This document shows, piece by piece, positions 23,072 to 31,674 of a DNA stretch of 37,819 nt. A program made the translations under genes and the position numbers. The notes beneath the pieces were generated by a model. The model saw nothing but the letters and a program-made list of their open reading frames with translations, did not search any database and was not told the origin of the DNA. Position 1 is the first letter of the stretch; each line of letters starts with the position of its first letter. The stretch is from Pseudomonadales bacterium (lineage in GTDB: Bacteria; Pseudomonadota; Gammaproteobacteria; Pseudomonadales; Azotimanducaceae). The stretch is from contig JAJDTI010000104.1 of NCBI GenBank assembly GCA_022827245.1, positions 1-37,819 on the forward strand. Direction: 5' to 3'.

Positions 23072-24811
23072 TCAGTCAGCGGGAACCGGGGAAACGAACC
23101 GCTCCGCCACCGGGCGCATCCGCATGTTGGCGAAGAAGGCGACGGCCAGCAGCGCCGCCATGACGTACATCGTCAGGCTGTAGATGCCCGGTGTGGGATC
23201 GGGAGTGCCCGCCGGGGCGACCTCCATGAGCTTGCCGATCGTTACCGTGTTGGCCGCCACCAGTTCATCGAGACGGTCCATTGGGGCGCCGAAGTGCGCC
23301 TCGAACGCGGCCGGCTCGATCCTGGCCGCCAGTGCGCGGATCGCCCGTTCCAGCGAGAACTCGCGAAGTTGGGTAATGATCAGCGGCCCGAGCACGCCCG
23401 CGGCGCTCCAGGCCGTGAGCAGGCGGCCGTGTATCGCACCCACGTGCCGTGTCCCGAACACGTCGGCGATGTAGGCGGGCAACGCGGCGAAGCCGCCGCC
23501 GTACATCGTGAAAGCCACCATCGTCACGGCGTAGAACGCCACGAGCCAGCCGAGGCTCCCGCTTGCGCTTCCGGCACCCGCAATGAGCGGTACCGAACCG
23601 TACAGCGCCGCACCGAGCGCAAAGAAGCAGTAGTAGGTGTTGCGGCGCCCGATATAGTCCGAAGCGGTCGCCCACGCCAGCCGGCCGCCCATGTTGAAGA
23701 CGCTGATCATCAGCACATAGGTCGCCGCGAACGTCAGGGTCACGATGTGGGGCAACGTCGGGCTGAAGATGTCGACCATCATCGTCTCCGCCACGCCGAT
23801 GACGCCGATCCCCGCCGTGACGTTGAAGCAGAGCATGATCCACAGCAGACTGAACTGCGGCGTTCGGTGGGAACGCTGGACATGCACGTACGTGGTACTC
23901 GGCATGCCGCGCCACCCACTGCCCGGCTTGCCCGCGGCCCGCGCCGCGGCTTCGTCCCATCCAGGCGGCTTCCATCCTTCCCGGGGAAGGCGGAACGCGA
24001 GCGCGGCAGCCAGCATGACGCAGAAGTAGACCACCCCCAGCGTGAAGAAGGTGGCCGCCGCTCCCGTACTGCCCGTGCCGACGACATAGACGCCCTCCGG
24101 ACCGGGGACGATCATCCTCGACACGTCGGCGGCCCCCGCCACCACGACTTCCAGCCACTCGCCACCCACGTCGGCAAACTGCCTGCCCCGTTCGGTGATC
24201 AGGTCGACACCGTCTGTTGCTCCCAGGTACCGCGGGGCTTCATGGAAGGTCTCCAGGAGGAGCTTCTTGAGTGGCGCGGCGATGATCGCCCCGCCGCCGA
24301 AACCCATGATCGCCAGCCCGGTGGACAATCCGCGTCGATCGGGAAACCAGCGAATCAGCGTCGAGACGGGCGCGATGTAACCCAGTCCCAGGCCGGCGCC
24401 GCCGAACACGCCGTACCCCAGGTAGAGCAGCCAGAGCTGGTGCAACTCGATGCCGATGCCTCCGAGCACGAATCCCATGCCCCACAGACAGGCGGCGTAC
24501 ACCCCGGCACAGCGCGGTCCCACGTCCTCCAGCCACTTGCCGGCCAGCGCGGTACTGAGCCCCAGAAAGACGATGGCCGTGGCGAACACCCCGACGATCA
24601 CCGTGATGCTCCAGTCGTCGGCACTGCTCGCCGCGACGCCGAGCTCCTTCGTCAGCGCCGGGTTGAAGATGCTCCACGAGTAGACCGACCCGATGCAGAG
24701 ATGCAGCGCCACGGAAATCGGCGGGATCCACCAGCGGCTGAACCGGGATGAGGCGACGATGCGGTCCTTGAGCAGGAACGCGGGGACGCGCCGGCGCGCA
24801 ACGGCGCTCAT
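23072..24811 (-). CDS. MFS transporter, OFA (oxalate/formate antiporter-like) family
   Basis: A 579-residue inner-membrane protein with about twelve hydrophobic helices. Features of the OFA group are SVYSWSIFNPALTKELG in helix 1-2, AGKWLEDVGPRCAGVYAACL, LGYGVFGGAGLGLGYIAPVS, TLIRWFPDRRGLSTGLAIMG and MVAFTMYGGGFAALPAYIAD. OFA members exchange or import small monocarboxylates such as oxalate, formate, pyruvate or lactate; the substrate here is not determined. The chain is longer than the usual 400-550 residues, owing to a central extramembrane loop of about 80 residues (190-290) and a long loop before the last helix. The ATG at 24811 is preferred because family similarity starts soon after it. 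It converges on the hydrolase gene with a 68-bp gap. Confidence 0.88.
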   Translation of the reverse strand: MSAVARRRVPAFLLKDRIVASSRFSRWWIPPISVALHLCIGSVYSWSIFNPALTKELGVAASSADDWSITVIVGVFATAIVFLGLSTALAGKWLEDVGPRCAGVYAACLWGMGFVLGGIGIELHQLWLLYLGYGVFGGAGLGLGYIAPVSTLIRWFPDRRGLSTGLAIMGFGGGAIIAAPLKKLLLETFHEAPRYLGATDGVDLITERGRQFADVGGEWLEVVVAGAADVSRMIVPGPEGVYVVGTGSTGAAATFFTLGVVYFCVMLAAALAFRLPREGWKPPGWDEAAARAAGKPGSGWRGMPSTTYVHVQRSHRTPQFSLLWIMLCFNVTAGIGVIGVAETMMVDIFSPTLPHIVTLTFAATYVLMISVFNMGGRLAWATASDYIGRRNTYYCFFALGAALYGSVPLIAGAGSASGSLGWLVAFYAVTMVAFTMYGGGFAALPAYIADVFGTRHVGAIHGRLLTAWSAAGVLGPLIITQLREFSLERAIRALAARIEPAAFEAHFGAPMDRLDELVAANTVTIGKLMEVAPAGTPDPTPGIYSLTMYVMAALLAVAFFANMRMRPVAERFVSPVPAD

Positions 24812-24987
24812 GGGGGTTCCGCCATCACAGTCCCAGTGTCGCCGGCGCCGGGGACGCCTGTCCAGGGTCCGGGCCGGGTCCCGAACGGGCGCCGGGGCGC
24901 CTCTTGACCCCGCTCCGGCAGAAGCACACGATGGCCCTCGGGCCGGGGACGCAGGAGACGTGCCCGGGTTCCGGGATGCGGCATCCA

Positions 24988-25560
24988 ATGACATTTGAAT
25001 CAATCGGTTACGACAAGCCCTGCCGGTCCTTTCGGGCAAGGTGCCGTGCACCCGTCATCCTGCTCGGGATTCTGATCGCGGGTTGCGAGTCCACCCCGCA
25101 GGAGCCGCCGCCGGCCGTCTTCGACCTCTCCGGCACCTGGGAACTCAACACCGGCGCCAGCGACGCGGCGCCGGACCTGCAGGAGATCCGACGCCTCGAG
25201 GACCGCGACGTCCTGCGCGGCCGCCAGCGCGACGCGGAGGCCTCGAGCATCTTCGTGACCGAGGACTTCCCCGTGCTCGACACGCCCCGCATGACGATCG
25301 AGCAGGACGCCCGCTCCATGGGCATCCGGTACGCCGACGGCACCTACCGCGATGTCTCGTGGGGCGAACGCGAGCGCGGTTTCTGGACGATCCGCGCTGG
25401 CTGGCGCGAAGGGGCGCTCGTCATCGACTCCCGGCGGAACCTGACGCGCGGCCGGGAGACCATGCGCCTAGAACGCGGCGGGCGCCGGCTGCGCGTGGAC
25501 GTCTCCGTCGAGACCGGCGGCCGCGACGTCCGCTCGGTCAGGGTGTTCGACCGGCGCTAG
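24988..25560 (+). CDS. Predicted lipoprotein of unknown function
   Basis: A 190-residue protein with a lipoprotein signal: basic N-terminus, hydrophobic PVILLGILIAGC with the lipobox cysteine near residue 33. The mature part begins with a Pro-rich linker, then FDLSGTWELNTGASD and a beta-rich region (RMTIEQDARSMGIRYADGTY, GFWTIRAGWREGALVIDS, TMRLERGGRRLRVDVSVE) reminiscent of lipocalin-like or DUF-type beta-barrels. I do not recognise the family. The ATG at 24988 is chosen over one at 24976; neither has a strong ribosome site. It is divergent from the MFS gene. Confidence 0.72.
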   Translation: MTFESIGYDKPCRSFRARCRAPVILLGILIAGCESTPQEPPPAVFDLSGTWELNTGASDAAPDLQEIRRLEDRDVLRGRQRDAEASSIFVTEDFPVLDTPRMTIEQDARSMGIRYADGTYRDVSWGERERGFWTIRAGWREGALVIDSRRNLTRGRETMRLERGGRRLRVDVSVETGGRDVRSVRVFDRR

Positions 25561-25683
25561 CCCGCTGGCCCGACGCGCCGCACCGCGGGTCGTCCATCGC
25601 CGCCCCCTAACCGTGGACGTCCCGCCCGGACGGTATCATCCGTCCTCCATCGCACCGGCCGCTCCGTCCGGAGGAGTAGCACC

Positions 25684-25827
25684 GTGGCCTTGCACAGACT
25701 CGAGGAAGTGTCGATCGGCGCGCGCGTTCCGGAGCGCGTGTGGGGCGAGCAACAGCAGCCGGAGGTGTTCTTGCGTCCCGTGGACATGGAAGACGTCATC
25801 GCGGGCTGGAACCGGGCGCACGGCTGA
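25684..25827 (+). CDS. Small protein of 47 residues, translationally linked to the next gene
   Basis: A GTG-initiated frame starts seven bases after GGAGGAG (25670-25676), one of the strongest Shine-Dalgarno sequences in the window, and ends in TGA four bases before the ATG of the acyl-CoA-dehydrogenase-like gene. The product (ALHRLEEVSIGARVPERVWG, ending DMEDVIAGWNRAHG) matches no family I know and has no membrane segment. The large gene downstream lacks a ribosome site of its own, so this frame may serve to couple its translation, encode a small partner, or both. A TATCAT sequence at 25634-25639 could be its -10 box. Confidence 0.6.
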   Translation: MALHRLEEVSIGARVPERVWGEQQQPEVFLRPVDMEDVIAGWNRAHG

Positions 25828-25831
25828 CGTC

Positions 25832-26947
25832 ATGCCCCGCACCATCGATGCGCTGATCGCGCAGATCGGGGAACACCGCGACACCCTCCATGCCACCGCC
25901 GCCGAGGCCGAGCGGCTGGGGGAGGCGCCAGAGGCCCTGGTCGCCGTCCTCCGGGAGTTGCGCGTGCCGCTCGTCAAGGCGCCGGTCGAAACGGGCGGCG
26001 ACGGCCTCACGCTCGCCGAGCAGATGCGCTACTTCGCAGCGCTGTCCTATCACAACGCCACGGCCGGTTGGGTCGGCTTCAACCACGCCGGTGCGGCGTC
26101 CGCGGCGGCGGCGCGGCTGCCGGACGCCGGCTTCGAGGAGGTGTTCGGCAGCGACCCCTGTCCCTTCTTCGCGGCCGTCGGCACGCCCACCGGCCGCTTC
26201 CGGCGGACCGACGAAGGCGCGGTCGTCAGCGGCGTCTGGAAGTTCGCGAGCGGGTGCCTGCACGCGGACTGGGCGCTGGTCGTGGCCGTCGGCGACGAGG
26301 ATTCCCCCGGCCTCCGCACCGTCCTGATGCCGATGAGCGACGTGCGGCGCGAGGGCGAATGGAACGTGATGGCGCTGAAGGGCACGGGGAGCATCGACCT
26401 CGTTTGCGAGGACGTGGCGGTACCGGAGCGGCGGCTGATCGATCCCACGGCGGGGCCGTTGCGCGGCGGGCCGCAGTTCAGCCTCCCGTACATGGTCTAC
26501 GTGGCCGGGGAGAACCTCGGCTTCACGCTCGGCGTTACCGAACGCTTCCTGGACGAGGCCACGGCCTATGCGCGCACGAAGTCGCGCGGATTCAGCGGCT
26601 CGCTCGCCGAGCGCGGGCCGTTTCGCCACGAACTCGGCAAGGCCCGGACGCAGGTCGCCGGCGTGCGCGCGCTGGGGCTCGCGACGCTGGAGGAAGCGTG
26701 GTCGCTGTGCCAGACGAACGGTGCGCTGACTCCTGCCGAGGAAAACCGGGTGAAGGCCACCACCGCGTACGGCACCGAACTCTGCGCCGAAGTCGTCTCC
26801 AGCGTCTTCCACTTCCTGGGCGCGTCGGCGATCCTCGACGGAAGCATCCTCCAGCGCTGCTTTCGGGACGTGCACGGGTCGGCGCAGCACCTGGTCGTGT
26901 CGAACGAGGCGTACGAACGCTACGGCGCCGACCTGCTCACGGAGTGA
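25832..26947 (+). CDS. Acyl-CoA-dehydrogenase-fold flavoprotein (flavin-dependent monooxygenase type)
   Basis: A 371-residue protein with the three domains of the acyl-CoA dehydrogenase fold: N-terminal helices (1-110, LAEQMRYFAALSYHNATAGW), a beta domain (SGVWKFASGCLHADWALVVA and ALKGTGSIDLVCEDVAVPER) and C-terminal helices (SSVFHFLGASAILDGSILQR, CFRDVHGSAQHLVVSNEAYE). WKFASG and GTGS are the flavin-side motifs of the HsaA/DszC/hydroxylase branch, which uses reduced flavin and O2 to hydroxylate substrates rather than dehydrogenate acyl-CoA. The catalytic Glu of true dehydrogenases is not evident. It follows the 47-residue small gene by four bases. A reductase partner is not encoded nearby. 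Confidence 0.88.
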   Translation: MPRTIDALIAQIGEHRDTLHATAAEAERLGEAPEALVAVLRELRVPLVKAPVETGGDGLTLAEQMRYFAALSYHNATAGWVGFNHAGAASAAAARLPDAGFEEVFGSDPCPFFAAVGTPTGRFRRTDEGAVVSGVWKFASGCLHADWALVVAVGDEDSPGLRTVLMPMSDVRREGEWNVMALKGTGSIDLVCEDVAVPERRLIDPTAGPLRGGPQFSLPYMVYVAGENLGFTLGVTERFLDEATAYARTKSRGFSGSLAERGPFRHELGKARTQVAGVRALGLATLEEAWSLCQTNGALTPAEENRVKATTAYGTELCAEVVSSVFHFLGASAILDGSILQRCFRDVHGSAQHLVVSNEAYERYGADLLTE

Positions 26948-26969
26948 GCGGGCCGACACAGGGCGGGGT

Positions 26970-28991
26970 TCAGGGCGCCGCGTACCAGATGGGGGACGAC
27001 CAGGCGCGTTCCTGGATCGTCACCGCGAGTCCGGTCCTCGGCCGCACGCCGTTGCGCACCGCATCCCACGTGCTCCAGCGGCAGGTCGGGTTCTCCAGCA
27101 CGCGGGCGTAGTAGAACGCGTCACCGTCGGCCGGGTCGAAGTCGGGGTCGGTCCACAGCACCTTGAGTTCCGTGGCGCCGAGGTCCACGGGGATCGAGCA
27201 GTCCCCGAGGTCCACCCGCGCGCCGTTGTCGGGGCAGCGGTGCGTCTCGGGATCGACCGCGAGCCCGTCCGAGCACGCGACGTCGTACACCCGCTCGTTG
27301 GTCTGCTTGCGGAACCCGGCGTCGTACCAGCCCTTCACGACCTGGATGCGCTGCAGGGGAGCGCCGTGCACGTCCCGCTGCGCCCAGACCAGGAACCGCG
27401 GGGCGGCGCCGTCGGTCGCGACGAGGTCGCCGCCCATCGGCACGCCGCCCGCGTACGCCGCCTCGAGGAGGTCCTCCCCCTCGAGGTCGAGCCCGCCGTA
27501 GTCGAACCCGCCGAAGAACCGCAGCCGGATCCGGTTGCCGGACGTGCCGTAGGTCTCCTTGCGCCGGAACGCGGCGAAGATCGACTCCCGGGTGTTCTCT
27601 TCGGCCCAGACCGCCGCGAGCCCCGACGCCGCCCGCTGGGCGTCCCGGAAGCCGAAGTACGTGCCCTGCTCCTCGTCGGAGAGGTTCACCCACGGCTGGA
27701 CCTCCGGCGGCAGGGTCTCCAGGTAGTCGAGTCGCTCCCGCGAAACCGGAATGGACGCCCGGTTCTCCGCCGTGCCGAAGAAGGGCGACGAGGCGAAGTA
27801 CGCCGACTCGTCGAACGACGGCGCGCCGTTGTGGGTGTCGCTCGAGCCGATGACGCCGATCTTGAAGGGGTTGCCCCGGCCCTCCTGCTTGAGCGCGATG
27901 CCGTTCTTGAGCGCGTCGCGCACGTAGCTCCCGCGCGGCTCGCTCCACTGCGTCGTCTTGCCCTTGCGCGAGTTCAGGATCTCGAAGTCCGCCCACTCGT
28001 CGTCCGGCGAGAGGCGCGGATGGGTCTCCGACGTGCCCTTGACCTGGGTGATCTCGACGAGCGGTTCGTTGCGCATGCGCAGTGCCGCGAAATCGGTGTC
28101 GATCGCCCGGCCGTCCGAGTAGCGCAGACGGAAGGCCTGTCCGTTCGACCCGTTGGGGTTGTGCAGGATGGCAAGGCTGTCGACGCCCTGGTCCCGCAGT
28201 CGGTCCATCCAGTTCCAGAGGTCCTCCGGCTCATGGGAGTCGATCGACGAGAACGGCCGCGCCGGCACGCGGGACGACTCGAAGACCACGTTGCGGTGGT
28301 ACGCCGCGGATTCCGGCTGGGGCGTGGACGCCGTCCACTCGTAGGCGATGAACGCCGTGAAGGTGCCCGGATCGTCGTGGCGTTGGGCGGCCATGACGAT
28401 GTCCTCCCAAGCCGAGCGGTGCGCGCCGTCGTCGAACGCGGCGCGTGCGCGGGCCGGGTGGTTCGTCATCCACGCCCGGAGCCGCTCCCAAGGACCCGCG
28501 GGTATCGCCCTGACACGTCCCGACGTCCCGCGGAACGCCCAGTTGCGGGTCTGCTGCGACCAGTAGTCGAGGTTCTCCGGGCGGTTGATGTCGTGGAAGG
28601 GCTCGGCGCCCGGCAACTGGCCGGCCCTGCTCTCCGGGTCCGCCCACGCGGCGACGACGCCCAGGAAGATGCCGTGGTCGGTGACGCCGAGAAAGTCGAG
28701 GGGCTCGCGCAGCCGCATCTCGTGGCCGAAGGGATTGGCGATGGCCTCGCCCTTGGCGTGGCGATAGCTCTCGTCCGGCGACACCGTCGTACCGAAGCTG
28801 TACGCGTCAAAGGAGTGACGGCTGTGGACGTGCAGGTCGCCGAAGTAGACGTTGCGCTGGGCGTTGTAGCCGGCGGTGCGGCCCGCCTCGGCCGACGACG
28901 CCATACCGTGGTCTTCGATGCGTAGGGCATCGTCGGTGCATCCCGTCATGCCCAGCAGCACGCCGAGCACCAGAATCCATCGTGCTTGCAT
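26970..28991 (-). CDS. DUF3604-family lipoprotein
   Basis: A 673-residue protein with a lipobox (GVLLGMTGC, Cys18) and then the full-length DUF3604 domain. The opening NVYFGDLHVHSRHSFDAY holds the His54-x-His56 pair of PHP-like metal sites; further likely metal ligands are in FLGVTDHG and IGSSDTHNGAPS. DUF3604 proteins are large, exported, PHP-related proteins of unestablished activity, often found near TonB receptors and quinoproteins in marine bacteria. The ATG has GGGAGGG six bases upstream. The protein should be anchored in the outer or inner membrane facing the periplasm. It is divergent from the next gene, with 61 bp between starts. Confidence 0.9.
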   Translation of the reverse strand: MQARWILVLGVLLGMTGCTDDALRIEDHGMASSAEAGRTAGYNAQRNVYFGDLHVHSRHSFDAYSFGTTVSPDESYRHAKGEAIANPFGHEMRLREPLDFLGVTDHGIFLGVVAAWADPESRAGQLPGAEPFHDINRPENLDYWSQQTRNWAFRGTSGRVRAIPAGPWERLRAWMTNHPARARAAFDDGAHRSAWEDIVMAAQRHDDPGTFTAFIAYEWTASTPQPESAAYHRNVVFESSRVPARPFSSIDSHEPEDLWNWMDRLRDQGVDSLAILHNPNGSNGQAFRLRYSDGRAIDTDFAALRMRNEPLVEITQVKGTSETHPRLSPDDEWADFEILNSRKGKTTQWSEPRGSYVRDALKNGIALKQEGRGNPFKIGVIGSSDTHNGAPSFDESAYFASSPFFGTAENRASIPVSRERLDYLETLPPEVQPWVNLSDEEQGTYFGFRDAQRAASGLAAVWAEENTRESIFAAFRRKETYGTSGNRIRLRFFGGFDYGGLDLEGEDLLEAAYAGGVPMGGDLVATDGAAPRFLVWAQRDVHGAPLQRIQVVKGWYDAGFRKQTNERVYDVACSDGLAVDPETHRCPDNGARVDLGDCSIPVDLGATELKVLWTDPDFDPADGDAFYYARVLENPTCRWSTWDAVRNGVRPRTGLAVTIQERAWSSPIWYAAP

Positions 28992-29052
28992 CGCAGGCCC
29001 TCCCCTCTCACCCTGTCTGCAAAGCTACCACGCCCGGGGGTCCGAGCCGGTT

Positions 29053-29790
29053 ATGAGCATCAAGCCCCTGGTATCCCTGCTCGCGCTGATCGTCGGCCTG
29101 CCCGCAGCCGCCGCGGAGCGCCCACCGCCCGCCCGGGCGTTCGACGGCGTGTGGCAGGTCGTGCCTCGCCTTCCCAGGCTCGGCGCCCTGCGCGACGGCG
29201 CCCGACGGCCGGTCGGTTTCTCGGCGGACGAGCAGGGCCTCACGCCCGCCGACTACATGGTCCGGCGCATCATGACGGACGCCGGCCGCGAGGCGTTCGA
29301 CGCCTTCGATCCGGCAGAGCATCCCGCCAACAACTGCCGCTCGCCGGGGCTGCCGTCGATCGCGATGACGCCGTACCTGCAGGAGTGGCGGGCCGGGGGC
29401 GACACGCTCGACATCACGCACGAGTACTTCAGCACGCGGCGGACGGTCCATTTCGCCGACGAGGCTCCGCCGAGTTCCGAGCCAACCCCGGTGGGCTTCG
29501 CGACAGGACGCTTCGACGACGACACCCTCGTCATCCGGACCGTCGGCGCCGCACCGACCATTGGCGGCCTGAGCCGCAACGCGCCGTCGAGCGACGCACG
29601 GGTCGTGACGGAACGCTACCGAGTGCTTCCGGGCGGCGACACCATCGAGGGCCGCATCACGATCGAGGACAAGAAGTTCCTCACCCGGCCCCTGCGGCTC
29701 TCGCTCCGGTTGCGGCGCGCCGAACCCGGCGTGGAACTCGTGCTCTTTCCCTGCGATCTCGAGGCCTCACGGCGGCATCTGCCGGACTGA
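29053..29790 (+). CDS. Periplasmic protein of unknown function
   Basis: A 245-residue protein with a clear signal peptide (MSIKPLVSLLALIVGLPAAA, cut near AAA-ERP). The mature part has FDGVWQVVPRLPRLG, PAEHPANNCRSPGLPSIAMT, PYLQEWRAGGDTLDITHEYF and a beta-rich C-terminus (DDDTLVIRTVG, DTIEGRITIEDKKFLTRPL). I recognise this as a type of exported hypothetical protein seen beside receptors and quinoproteins but cannot assign a reaction. The ATG is the first start that places the signal peptide at the N-terminus; no strong ribosome site is seen. It lies 88 bp before the dioxygenase pair, which has its own promoter candidate. Confidence 0.75.
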   Translation: MSIKPLVSLLALIVGLPAAAAERPPPARAFDGVWQVVPRLPRLGALRDGARRPVGFSADEQGLTPADYMVRRIMTDAGREAFDAFDPAEHPANNCRSPGLPSIAMTPYLQEWRAGGDTLDITHEYFSTRRTVHFADEAPPSSEPTPVGFATGRFDDDTLVIRTVGAAPTIGGLSRNAPSSDARVVTERYRVLPGGDTIEGRITIEDKKFLTRPLRLSLRLRRAEPGVELVLFPCDLEASRRHLPD

Positions 29791-29807
29791 AGCCCCTGCC
29801 CGTCCTG

Positions 29808-29836
29808 TTGTCCGCTTCCTGCGAGTTCGCTAGCAT
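29808..29836 (+). promoter_or_regulatory. Sigma70-type promoter candidate of the dioxygenase pair
   Basis: TTGTCC (29808-29813) and TAGCAT (29831-29836), four of six matches each, are separated by exactly 17 bp and lie 43 bp before the first dioxygenase ATG, whose ribosome site GGAGGT is at 29864-29869. Confidence 0.5.
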
Positions 29837-29878
29837 CACGCGCTTCCGTTCCGACCCACCGTTGGAGGTGTCTGCCCG

Positions 29879-30748
29879 ATGAGCGAAGCCGCAGTGGACC
29901 TGACGCAGGAGCGCGAACCGACGTCGCGCGAGATCGTCTTCGGCGAGATACGCCGGCTCGGACTCGAGAAGAACGTCGTCGAGATCGAGGAACAGGGGTT
30001 CTCGATCGTCGAGAACGCCGTGCCGATGGACATGGTCGAGCGCATGCGGGAAGTCATCCTGGCGCAGGTCGCCGACAAGACCGGCAAGGAGCCCGATCTC
30101 GACAACTGGGACGGCGGCACGCTCCGGGAAGGCTGCTACCTCCTGTACGAGGACCCGGTCTTCGAGAAGCTCGTGCAGAACGAGTACGTGACCGCGCTGA
30201 TGCGCTACCTGCTCGGCCGCAGCATGGTCCTGTCGACCGTCTACTCCCACGTGCGCGCCAAGGGCGATGCGCCGCTGCCGCTGCACACGGACCAGTGGAC
30301 GCTGCAGCTCTCCAACCCCGTGTCGGTCGCCGTCGCGAACTACGCGCTCGTCGACTACGAGCGCGACCTCGGCGCGTTCGCCGTGGTCCCCGGCAGCAAC
30401 CAGTTGCTGCGCCGGCCGGTATCCGAGGACGAAAGCAACGTCTACACGAACCCGGACTGCGTCCCCCTCGAGATGAAGGCCGGTTCCGTGGTCGTCACCG
30501 CGGGCTGCACTTGGCACGGCGCCTACGAGCGCAAAGTGCCGGGACTGCGGGTCAACGCGGCCGTGGTCTACTGCCGCTCCTACATCCGCACGCAGGAGTT
30601 CATCCGCGAGGGCGTGACGCAGGACATGCTCGACCGAAACCCGCCCGAGTTCGCCGACCTGCTCGGCGTCAACAACTTCCTCGGTTTCGGCCGCGAGGGT
30701 CCAGATTTCTCGAAGATCAAATCCTTCGGCCTGGGCCGTTTCGACTGA
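29879..30748 (+). CDS. Phytanoyl-CoA dioxygenase-family oxygenase, copy 1
   Basis: A 289-residue Fe(II)/2-oxoglutarate oxygenase of the PhyH family. The metal triad is His136-x-Asp138 (PLHTDQW) and His213 (TWHGAYE), with Arg224 (GLRVN) as the 2-oxoglutarate carboxylate ligand. Family members hydroxylate or halogen-/phosphonate-process diverse small molecules and are not limited to phytanoyl-CoA. GGAGGT lies nine bases before the ATG. The next gene, 17 bp downstream, encodes a close copy of the same protein. All catalytic residues are intact; the substrate is unknown. Confidence 0.92.
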   Translation: MSEAAVDLTQEREPTSREIVFGEIRRLGLEKNVVEIEEQGFSIVENAVPMDMVERMREVILAQVADKTGKEPDLDNWDGGTLREGCYLLYEDPVFEKLVQNEYVTALMRYLLGRSMVLSTVYSHVRAKGDAPLPLHTDQWTLQLSNPVSVAVANYALVDYERDLGAFAVVPGSNQLLRRPVSEDESNVYTNPDCVPLEMKAGSVVVTAGCTWHGAYERKVPGLRVNAAVVYCRSYIRTQEFIREGVTQDMLDRNPPEFADLLGVNNFLGFGREGPDFSKIKSFGLGRFD

Positions 30749-30765
30749 ACCGCGGAGGGCATCCC

Positions 30766-31629
30766 GTGAGTGAAGCAGCAGTTCTGGCGGAAGCGCGCGA
30801 ACCGACATCGCGCGAGTACGTCTTCGGCGAGATCCGCCGGCTCGGGCTCGAGCAGAACGTCTTCGAGCTCGAGGAGCAAGGATACACCGTCGTCCCCGAC
30901 GCCATCCCGATGGACATGGTCGAGCACATGCGCGAGGTGATCATCGCGCAGGTCAGTGAGAAGACGGGGAAGCAGCTCGACCTCCACGCCTGGGACGGCG
31001 GGAACGTGCGGGAAGGGTGCTACCTGCTCTACGAGGACCCGATCTTCGAGAAGCTCGCGCAGAACGCGTACACGGTCGCGCTGATGCGGTACCTGCTCGG
31101 CCGCAGCATGGTGCTCTCGACGATCTACTCGCACGTGCGCACGAAAGGAGGTCCGGTGCCGCAGCTCCACACCGACCAGTGGACGCTGCAGCTCTCCAAT
31201 CCGGTGTCGGTGGCCGTGGCCAACTACGCCCTGGTCGACTACAAGCGCGACCTCGGTGCGTTCGCCGTGGTCCCGGGGAGCAACCAGTGGCTGCGCCGTC
31301 CCGTCTCCGAGGAGGAGCGCAGCGTCGAGACCAACCCGGACTGCATCCCGCTGGAGATGAAGGCCGGCTCGGTCGTGGTCTGCGCAGGATCCACCTGGCA
31401 CGCCGCTTACGAGCGCAAGGCGCCGGGACTCCGGGTCAATGCCGCGGTGGCCTACTGCCGCCCCTACATCCGCACGCAGGAGCTGATTCGGGAAGGCGTG
31501 ACCCAGGAGATGCTCGACCGCAACCCGCCGGAGTTCGCCGACCTGCTCGGCGTCAACAATTTCCTCGGTTTTGGCCGCGAGGGGCCGGACTTCGGCAAGC
31601 GGAAGCCGCTGCTCGGGCGATTCGACTAG
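30766..31629 (+). CDS. Phytanoyl-CoA dioxygenase-family oxygenase, copy 2 (tandem duplicate)
   Basis: A 287-residue paralogue of the preceding protein, roughly four-fifths identical by eye and alignable end to end with two single-residue gaps. The metal triad is His135-x-Asp137 and His212, with Arg223 as the 2-oxoglutarate ligand. The start is a GTG with GGAGGG six bases upstream, 17 bp after the first copy stops. Differences cluster in the N-terminal third and in short segments such as DAPLP versus GPVPQ just before the HTD motif, next to the active site, so the two may differ in substrate. The shared blocks, for example TLQLSNPVSVAVANYALVDY, are identical. Confidence 0.92.
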   Translation: MSEAAVLAEAREPTSREYVFGEIRRLGLEQNVFELEEQGYTVVPDAIPMDMVEHMREVIIAQVSEKTGKQLDLHAWDGGNVREGCYLLYEDPIFEKLAQNAYTVALMRYLLGRSMVLSTIYSHVRTKGGPVPQLHTDQWTLQLSNPVSVAVANYALVDYKRDLGAFAVVPGSNQWLRRPVSEEERSVETNPDCIPLEMKAGSVVVCAGSTWHAAYERKAPGLRVNAAVAYCRPYIRTQELIREGVTQEMLDRNPPEFADLLGVNNFLGFGREGPDFGKRKPLLGRFD

Positions 31630-31674
31630 GAACTCGCGAGAGCGGCGTGGAGACCGCGTCGTGACTCAAGACCG

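Noticed and set aside
24812..24987. An N-terminal extension of the MFS transporter by 80 residues
   Set aside because: The extension is Arg/Pro-rich without a membrane segment or similarity, and it would start inside the upstream region of the divergent lipoprotein gene.
27240..28925. A 561-codon frame opposite the DUF3604 gene
   Set aside because: The composition is typical of an antisense shadow in high-G+C DNA; the minus strand encodes a complete recognisable protein.
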